64,000 nt of DNA. Source: Bubalus kerabau. Lineage: Eukaryota; Chordata; Mammalia; Artiodactyla; Bovidae. The stretch lies in assembly GCF_029407905.1 (NCBI RefSeq), contig NC_073624.1, positions 116,374,001 to 116,438,000 of the forward strand, given 5' to 3'. Below are positions 58,594 through 64,000 of this stretch, piece by piece (positions within the stretch are counted from its first letter, which is position 1; each line of letters begins with the position of its first letter). The position numbers and the translations under genes were made by a program. The notes below the pieces were generated by a model that was not told the origin of the DNA, did no database searches, and saw only the letters and a program-made list of their open reading frames with translations.

Positions 58594-58778
58594 GCAGGGG
58601 AGGCATCGCAAACAGAAACTGTGTCTGAAGAAAATAAAAGCCTTATCTGGACTTTGCTGAAACAAGTTCGTCCTGGCATGGATCTATCCAGGGTGGTCCT
58701 GCCTACGTTTATTTTGGAACCCCGTTCTTTCCTGGATAAACTTTCAGATTACTACTATCATGCAGATTTCCTATCTGA
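58594..58778 (+). CDS. OSBPL8: OSBPL8 coding exon, residues 390-451: start of the lipid-transfer (ORD) domain
   Basis: The exon (185 nt) lies between AG at 58592-58593 and gtaagt at 58779; it starts in phase 0 and ends with two bases of Glu451. After AGEASQTETVSEENKS the OSBP-related domain begins with LIWTLLKQVRPGMDLSRVVL and continues PTFILEPRSFLDKLSDYYYH then ADFLS. This is the lid and first core region of the ORD; the conserved leucine-rich lid around residue 429 takes part in phosphatidylserine binding in the family. Arg replaces the Lys I remember at the position before VVLP, a conservative change. Confidence 0.97.
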
Positions 58779-58850
58779 GTAAGTAAATTCTCATTTCTTA
58801 AAAGATGCTTCATGGTTTTAGAGATTTTTCAGAGCGCTCTTTTCAGTTGT

Positions 58851-59035
58851 TGGTTTCCTGGTGGCTTAGATAGTGAAGTGTCGGCCTACAATGCGGGAAA
58901 CCTGGGTTCGATCCCTGGGTCGGGAAGATCCCCTGAAGAAGGAAATGGCAGCCCACTCCAGTACTCTTGCCTGGAGAATCCCATGGACAGAGGAGCCTGG
59001 TGGGCTGTCCATGGGGTCGCCGAGTGTCAGACATG
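58851..59035 (+). mobile_element. Bov-tA SINE
   Basis: The element starts 72 bp after a coding exon, with an intact ggttcgatccctgggtcggg box. A short deletion is visible in the tail. Confidence 0.88.
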
Positions 59036-59129
59036 TTATGCTGTACCAAAATGAAGCTCTAATGAGATCCTGTTCTCTCTTCTCCACCACTAGTATAGTT
59101 GACCTTAATGAGAAGTATGTTTAATGCTT

Positions 59130-59640
59130 CGCTGTGATGTTTCTCTTTATGAGGGCAGATGGGGCGATCGCAAGCTTGAGCAAGACAGGAGTTCTGCCTC
59201 TGCCTTGACAGCACTGCGCCACAGGCCCCCTGACCTGTGCACTAACCCAGCACGGGCAGAGCGGTGGGCATTCTCTGCTCTCCTCACCTGAGTCCTCGCG
59301 CAGGTCCTGTCCTGGGCTTTCTGCTTGTGTTTGTGCTTATCCTCTCTGTACGCAATAAGGCATGTGCAGCTTATTGCATCCGGAACTCCCTGCCAATTGC
59401 TGGCTCATGGCATAAATCCCCACTCTCTTTGTTTTTCTTCCTGCCAGCTGATCCTGGGTGTAATTCTGAAAAAGGCAGGCCTGAAGGAGGTGGAGGAGGA
59501 TCTGCCTGCCTCCTTCCCAGCGGTTTCTTGGAGAACCATACTTTTCAAGGTTCCACCTGCTGCCCCCATTCCAGCAGCAGTTTCAAGGCACTGTGTTTTC
59601 TGAGATACAAGGTTCTGGCCTTGTGACCGGATTTTTAGAT
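59130..59640. other. GC-rich intronic island of unknown nature
   Basis: About 500 bp are clearly richer in G+C than the surrounding intron, with scattered CpGs (gggcgatcgcaag, cctcgcgcagg). Open frames exist on both strands (120 codons at 59264-59626 +; 80 codons at 59405-59647 -) but none resembles a protein I know. A solitary LTR or another old retroelement is possible; so is a lineage-specific exon. I cannot decide. Confidence 0.3.
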
Positions 59641-59903
59641 TCTTCATCAGTATCTTTATTCAGTTTATTAGTAAATTAGTTTATTAATGAATATTGCAAG
59701 GAAAAAAAGCATAAGCTGATTCAAAGGATAATTGATAAAACTGTGGGAGATTTTTGCAAATTAAATCATACATGAAGTGTTAAGCTACCTAAAATAAAAA
59801 GAGTTCTTAACTAGTGAATGAAAATGATCAATAACTTAATAGAAAAAAGAGTGGAAGAAATGACCAGGAAGTTTAAAAGTGAAGTATAGGAACAAGGAAT
59901 TCT

Positions 59904-60002
59904 GCAGGCAAGAGTACTGGAGTGGGTAGCCATTCCCTTCTCCAGGGGATCTTTCCAACCCAGGGATCGACCCAGGTCTCTTGCACTGCAGGCAGATTCT
60001 TA
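59904..60002 (-). mobile_element. Bov-tA SINE 5' part, minus orientation
   Basis: The reverse strand of the tRNA-like region and first body part is present. It faces the next SINE head to head. Confidence 0.85.
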
Positions 60003-60206
60003 AGGCTTCCCTGGTGGCTCAGGTGGTAAAGAATCTGCCTTCAATGCATAAGACCCAGGTTCACTCCCTGGGTTAGGAAGATCCCCTGGAGAAGGGAATG
60101 GCTACCCACTCCAGTACTCTTGCCTGAGAATCCCACAGACAGAGGAGCCTGGTGGGCTACAGTCTATGGGGTCACACAGAGTTGGACACGACTGAGTGAC
60201 TAACAC
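60003..60206 (+). mobile_element. Bov-tA SINE, full length
   Basis: The head (aggcttccctggtggctcag), body and tail (gactgagtgactaacacaca) are complete. It is directly adjacent to an inverted copy. Confidence 0.9.
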
Positions 60207-60239
60207 ACACAATAGAGACACGTCCTTAAACATGTAAAC

Positions 60240-61120
60240 TTAACTTTAAATAAGAAAAGTGCAAATTCAAACCATAGTAAGATCTATTTTTCCATCCATC
60301 TCATTGACCAAAAATCTAAATTTTCTTATACCTCAGTTCTCCTTTTTTATCTACCTAGAAACTTCTCTCTCTCAAAATATGAGGCAGGTTCCGATGAATC
60401 ACAATAAGATCTTCAGAGATGCCCATTTCCCCAAATTGAGAGATTGTACTGCAGGCAACACAAAGTGTTGGGGAGGCTGTGAGGAGCAGCAGGTGCTCAT
60501 AGACTGCTGCTGGCTCATCCAGACTTGCACGGTGCCTTTGAAAGAAGCCTGGCAGTATTTACCAAAACTATGTCAGTGCATTCAGTCCTTTGTCCAGTAA
60601 TCCTATGTCTGAGAATAACTCCTACAGATACAAGTCTACATATACAAAATGATACACATACAAAATTGTGGCAGCAGGGCTTGAAATAGCAAAAGATTAC
60701 ATAACTCAAGTGTCCAGCCACAATTGACTGGTTAAGTAATGTATGGTATATCCACACTAAGGAAGAGCTTACCACACTAAGACTGATTTTGAGGGATCAT
60801 CAGGATTTTATGTGTGTGGGTATGTTAAAAAAAAAAAAGCAAAGTACGAAAGTACAAAAGAATGCATTGTTTCCTCTCCCTTTTAAAGAAAAAGGCTATA
60901 TATTATATTTGCTTCTTTATGCTTTAAGAAAACTGTGCATAAAAAGAAAGATTTTTAAAAGAAAGTTGCGTATGTTAGGTTAAGTAGGAAGAACATGGAG
61001 CGATGGGGCAATGGCAAGACTGTATACTTTTTTATATTGCTTTGGTGTTTGAACTATGTATTCTACATGCATGTAAAGTTTTAAATAAATTTCATAATAA
61101 GAGAATTTAAAGCAAGAAAA
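60240..61120 (+). mobile_element. HAL1/L1M-type old LINE, sense
   Basis: The text ccagtaatcctatgtctgag, agcagggcttgaaatagcaa and ctggttaagtaatgtatggt occurs in the order of the 3' half of old L1/HAL1. The frames are broken. Confidence 0.7.
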
Positions 61121-61286
61121 GAAGAGCACAATCAGAGGGATAACGCCCGAAAAGTCCAACAACTTTAAGCTGCACAGCTGTCAGCAAGCCTAGGCCTGGC
61201 CTCCTCCATCTCACACTTTATCTCAAAAATCTCCATATTGGACCTTTACACATGCTTAAACGGAGTAGTATAAATAGTTAAATTGC

Positions 61287-61323
61287 TGTGTGTGTGTGTG
61301 TGTGTGTGTGTATGTATATATAT
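61287..61323. repeat. (TG)n(TA)n microsatellite
   Basis: About twelve TG units are followed by a short TATA run. Confidence 0.95.
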
Positions 61324-62191
61324 GAAACTTCTGAGATTGACTTCTGAAAAGCAACACAATCAGTGTTTTACTATTTCCAGCAACAGCAGAAGGGCAAGGG
61401 GACAGGTGAGTCGTAGCTTCTAAAACTGTCTCTTAAAATGAAAATTGTTCTTTATCTATTAAACTGGTAATTATTAAATAACTCTGGAAAATCAGTTGGC
61501 AGCAAATAGGGGAGATTCAAGTCTAAAGATGGGGTTAAAACCTTTTTGATTGATATAAATTATTTTGCCTTCCATGTTGGTGATTTGAAACTTCTGCATT
61601 TTATACTAGGGACTTAAAAAGGACATAGTCATGTGCTTCAGAGAGGCAACTTCATGGAAGAGGCTGATGTACTATAGCGCTCACCAGCTACTGTTGATTG
61701 CTTCTAATTAACACCAGCTGAAAATAGGCTAGATCAAGTGCACGTGGTCCTTTTCTGACAAAAGGACCAAAGACTTCTAATGAAATCATTAGCAAGACCG
61801 CTTGGCCATTGCTTCATCATTGCAAATGCTAGGGATCATGCAGTGTGTGAATCTCAGAATCTATTTTTATTTTTTTCAATCACAATTTCAAATAGAACTC
61901 CTAGCAATATCTAGGGTTCTATAGAACCCCAGTTGAGAAACCTTGGTTTAGAGAGTTTTCAAAAACTACTTAAGCAGAGGCTGGGGCAATATATCAAATA
62001 ATAAGAAAAATAACTAGATTATGCAAAATGATTCTTGCATACTGATTGACATGGTTACTTTTACCATCTGTTTTAAATATGAATTGTGTACTTCCCTATC
62101 ATTTCATATTCAGTTGTTGGCTTCATTAATATTAGGGAGACTTAGTGATATGTTCTATAAAATTTTTGCATGTTATCATTTTGTTTTTTAG
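61324..62191 (+). other. intron with an exon-junction relic
   Basis: Bases 61569-61620 resemble the intron/exon border at 62513-62564. The rest shows no named repeat. Confidence 0.5.
61569..61620 (+). pseudogene. relic copy of the intron/exon junction of the 62554 exon
   Basis: By hand alignment 42 of 52 bases match 62513-62564 without gaps, including the acceptor actag and the first exon bases gggact. The relic would read GLKK and then lose the PYNPILGE text within a few codons. I see no clear match after about 61640 and no donor. Confidence 0.5.
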
Positions 62192-62273
62192 GGCTGCTCT
62201 TGAAGAAAATCCTTATTTCCGTCTGAAGAAAGTAGTGAAATGGTATTTGTCAGGATTCTATAAAAAGCCAAAG
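62192..62273 (+). CDS. OSBPL8: OSBPL8 coding exon, residues 451-478: ORD core helix
   Basis: Eighty-two bases from ttttttag/ at 62191 to a gtagtg donor at 62274 (weaker than consensus). It completes Glu451 and encodes AALEENPYFRLKKVVKWYLS then GFYKKPK, ending in phase 0. The segment is the amphipathic helix and basic turn that lead into the KPYNPILGE motif on the next exon. Confidence 0.96.
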
Positions 62274-62553
62274 GTAGTGTTTATGTTTTACTTTCTTTAG
62301 CCTTATATATTTTTGGGGGGTTATCTTAGATTATTTACGAATAATTACTTAGCAAGCCCTCTTTCAGTTAGCAAAATTTCAAAATACTTGTTTAGACCTA
62401 TATTCTGATGGAAGTCATTTAGTTTTATTTCATGTCATTATAATTTTATAAGGATAATTCTCAGATGATACAGTTAAGCCCATCTTCACTGGTTTAAGTT
62501 AGTACTTTGAATCTTCCATGTTTATAATTTGAAACTTGTATGTTTTTTACTAG

Positions 62554-62652
62554 GGACTGAAGAAACCTTATAATCCTATACTTGGTGAGACTTTCCGTTG
62601 TTTGTGGATTCATCCCAGAACAAACAGCAAAACTTTTTATATTGCTGAACAG
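62554..62652 (+). CDS. OSBPL8: OSBPL8 coding exon, residues 479-511: ORD motif KPYNPILGE, ends at EQ
   Basis: Thirty-three codons, phase 0 at both ends, from ttttttactag/ at 62553 to a gtatta donor at 62653. It encodes GLKKPYNPILGETFRCLW and then IHPRTNSKTFYIAEQ. KPYNPILGE is a hallmark of OSBP-related domains, and its lysine belongs to the basic site that holds the PI4P headgroup in the family. The exon stops right before the VSHHPP half of the family signature EQVSHHPP; the expected next exon is not in bases 62653-64000. A decayed look-alike of this intron/exon junction is found at 61569-61620. Confidence 0.97.
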
Positions 62653-63006
62653 GTATTAGAAATGCTTGTTATAGAAGGAAAACTGATTTGGAAGTTAAGA
62701 TTTTTTTTTAGAGAAAATATTAACTCAGTAAACTCACTGTTGATTAACCTTTCTTATTAGTGAACATTTGATAAGCATTTAACCTCTTAATACTGACTAC
62801 TACTAAATACCATACTCTCTTACACTCATAGAATCCTGTGATCAAAAATGAGTCTGTATTTTTCTTGCTTTGCTGTTTGTTTTTTGTGTGTGTGTGTGAC
62901 CAGATACTTCAGTGGTTCTCCAATTCCTGAATCAAATTTAAACCCATTTCTCTAACATTCAGGGTCCTCCGTATCTTTCTAAATTTATCTTACATTGCTG
63001 GCCTTT

Positions 63007-63202
63007 TGGGGCTTTCCTGGTGGCTGAGCTGGTAAGAATCTGCCTGCAATGTGGGAGACCTGAGTTCAATCCCTGGTTTGGGAAGATCCCCTGGAGAAGG
63101 GAACAGCTACCCATTCCAGTATTCTGGCCTGGAGAATTCCATGGACCATTTAGTCCATGGGGGTCACTGAGTCAGATATGACTGAGCGACTTGCACTCAC
63201 CT
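63007..63202 (+). mobile_element. Bov-tA SINE
   Basis: The head (ggggctttcctggtggctga), body and tail (gactgagcgacttgcactca) are present, with a short deletion in the last third. Confidence 0.88.
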
Positions 63203-63660
63203 GCCTTTGTAAGCACTCCACAGTAGTCTGATCTGTGCATTCACAATTAGATAACCTGATATTGCACTTTTTTGCCTCATTATTTTTAAATTTAATTCTC
63301 CAACCCTATTTCTTCCCAGATATTCATCTAAATAAATTCTGGCCTGCTTATTTTTCATACAGGGAATGTAAGGAGGATGAGAATACAATATGTTATTTGA
63401 GAAACCTTCATCTTCCCAATAAATTTTGATGTACTCCTCAGATTGAAAGCACTTTATCTGTATTAATTTTTTAAATGATTGCATTTTAGTTTACTGTAAT
63501 TCTTCACTAAGTTGAGAAGCTTGAGAAGTGATTAATTTTACCTTTGGCTCATTTTAGAAACCTTAAGATGTATATGTATCAAAAGATTAATTATTAAAAT
63601 GACATATTTGTTAATGCTTTTGTTAGCTTCTTAAGTCTATTCAGTAATCTACATGAAGAG
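63203..63660 (+). other. intron, nothing recognised
   Basis: AT-rich. The exon coding for VSHHPP, expected next, is not here. Confidence 0.6.
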
Positions 63661-63990
63661 TAGGCACTGTATTAATTATGCATTGCTGTATAACAAATTG
63701 AAAACTTAGTGGCGTAAGACGACAAGCACTTATTATTTCCTATAATAAGGTTAGGGATCTGAGAGCTGTTTACTGGGCGGTTCTGGCTCAGGATCTCTCC
63801 TGAGGTTGAGGTCAGGATGTCAGCCAGCTTTGCAATCTTCTGAAGGCTTCTGCTTCCAAGGTCATCGCATGGCTTTTGCGAGGAGGTCAGTACCTTATCC
63901 CATGGGCCTCTCCATAGTTGTTCACAACATGGAAGCTGGCTGTTCAGAGCTAATGATTTGAGAGAGACGCGCACACACCAAGATACACAC
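63661..63990. mobile_element. ancient mammalian interspersed repeat, family not assigned
   Basis: The order tgcattgctgtataacaaat, aacttagtggcgtaagacga and cccatgggcctctccatagt is that of a widespread ancient mammalian repeat. The 100-codon minus-strand frame over it is chance. Confidence 0.55.
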
Positions 63991-64000
63991 TGCCTTATAG

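Larger units (their letters stand above)
1276..62652 (+). other. OSBPL8: OSBPL8 (ORP8) gene, internal part: codons 15-511 over 12 exons
   Basis: Twelve separate + strand segments, each bounded by AG and GT, encode consecutive pieces of ORP8. Known role of the family member: an ER-anchored lipid-transfer protein that bridges ER and plasma membrane and exchanges phosphatidylserine for PI4P; its PH domain and polybasic segment contact plasma-membrane phosphoinositides. Exon phases agree at every junction and no stop or frameshift is seen, so this looks like the functional gene rather than a pseudogene. The exon count of codons places the last two visible residues at E510 and Q511, exactly before the family histidines H514/H515 of human ORP8. 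Promoter, codons 1-14, most of the ORD and the tail anchor lie outside the window. Human numbering is from memory. Confidence 0.97.

Noticed and set aside
59264..59626. 120-codon + strand frame in the GC-rich island
   Set aside because: A hydrophobic N-terminus and low-complexity tail without homology that I know; other frames here are open too, as expected in GC-rich DNA.

Overview
The window is mammalian nuclear DNA from a ruminant, most likely cattle or a close bovid. The evidence is many tRNA-derived Bov-tA and Bov-A2 SINEs, four sizeable BovB (RTE-type) LINE pieces, a ruminant-type L1 and older mammalian repeats (MIR, L2, HAL1/L1M, hAT-type MERs). There is no bacterial-style gene content. 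Almost every open frame seen in a six-frame translation is a fragment of a transposable element or chance.

One gene explains the window: OSBPL8, encoding oxysterol-binding protein-related protein 8 (ORP8), on the + strand. I find twelve coding exons in order, at 1276-1312, 10960-11097, 41872-41942, 48373-48450, 50222-50323, 51811-52014, 53392-53476, 55016-55187, 57796-58033, 58594-58778, 62192-62273 and 62554-62652. All have AG/GT borders and mutually compatible phases. Spliced together they run from residue 15 to residue 511 of human ORP8 (numbering from memory) with no frame break. The first 14 codons lie upstream of base 1. The rest of the lipid-transfer domain, including the VSHHPP half of the family signature, and the C-terminal ER anchor lie downstream of base 64000.

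Layout: 1-11 kb holds a 37-nt microexon, then a block of old antisense L1 carrying a younger L1 with an intact 16-bp target-site duplication, then the exon with the short-isoform start codon. From 11 to 42 kb is one roughly 31-kb intron. It contains all four BovB copies, one of them a nested stack, plus two repeat-poor stretches (about 21.7-25.4 and 30.8-36.0 kb). These stretches hold candidate alternative first exons and CpG-rich patches. From 42 to 62.7 kb is the exon-dense part: N-terminal linker, polybasic segment, PH domain, acidic linker and the start of the lipid-transfer (ORD) domain.

The most interesting items not explained by the canonical gene are: (1) a candidate alternative first coding exon at 23131-23394, whose short reading frame splices in phase into the 41.9-kb exon; (2) an open, CpG-retaining segment at 33462-33531, also in phase with that exon; (3) an ungapped relic of the 62.55-kb intron/exon junction 944 bp upstream; (4) a CpG-rich patch at 24.14-24.29 kb; (5) strong intronic inverted repeats made by opposed SINEs or BovB pieces. 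I see no convincing undescribed defence, mobile or regulatory system. The candidates are modest gene-structure features and need transcript or comparative data.
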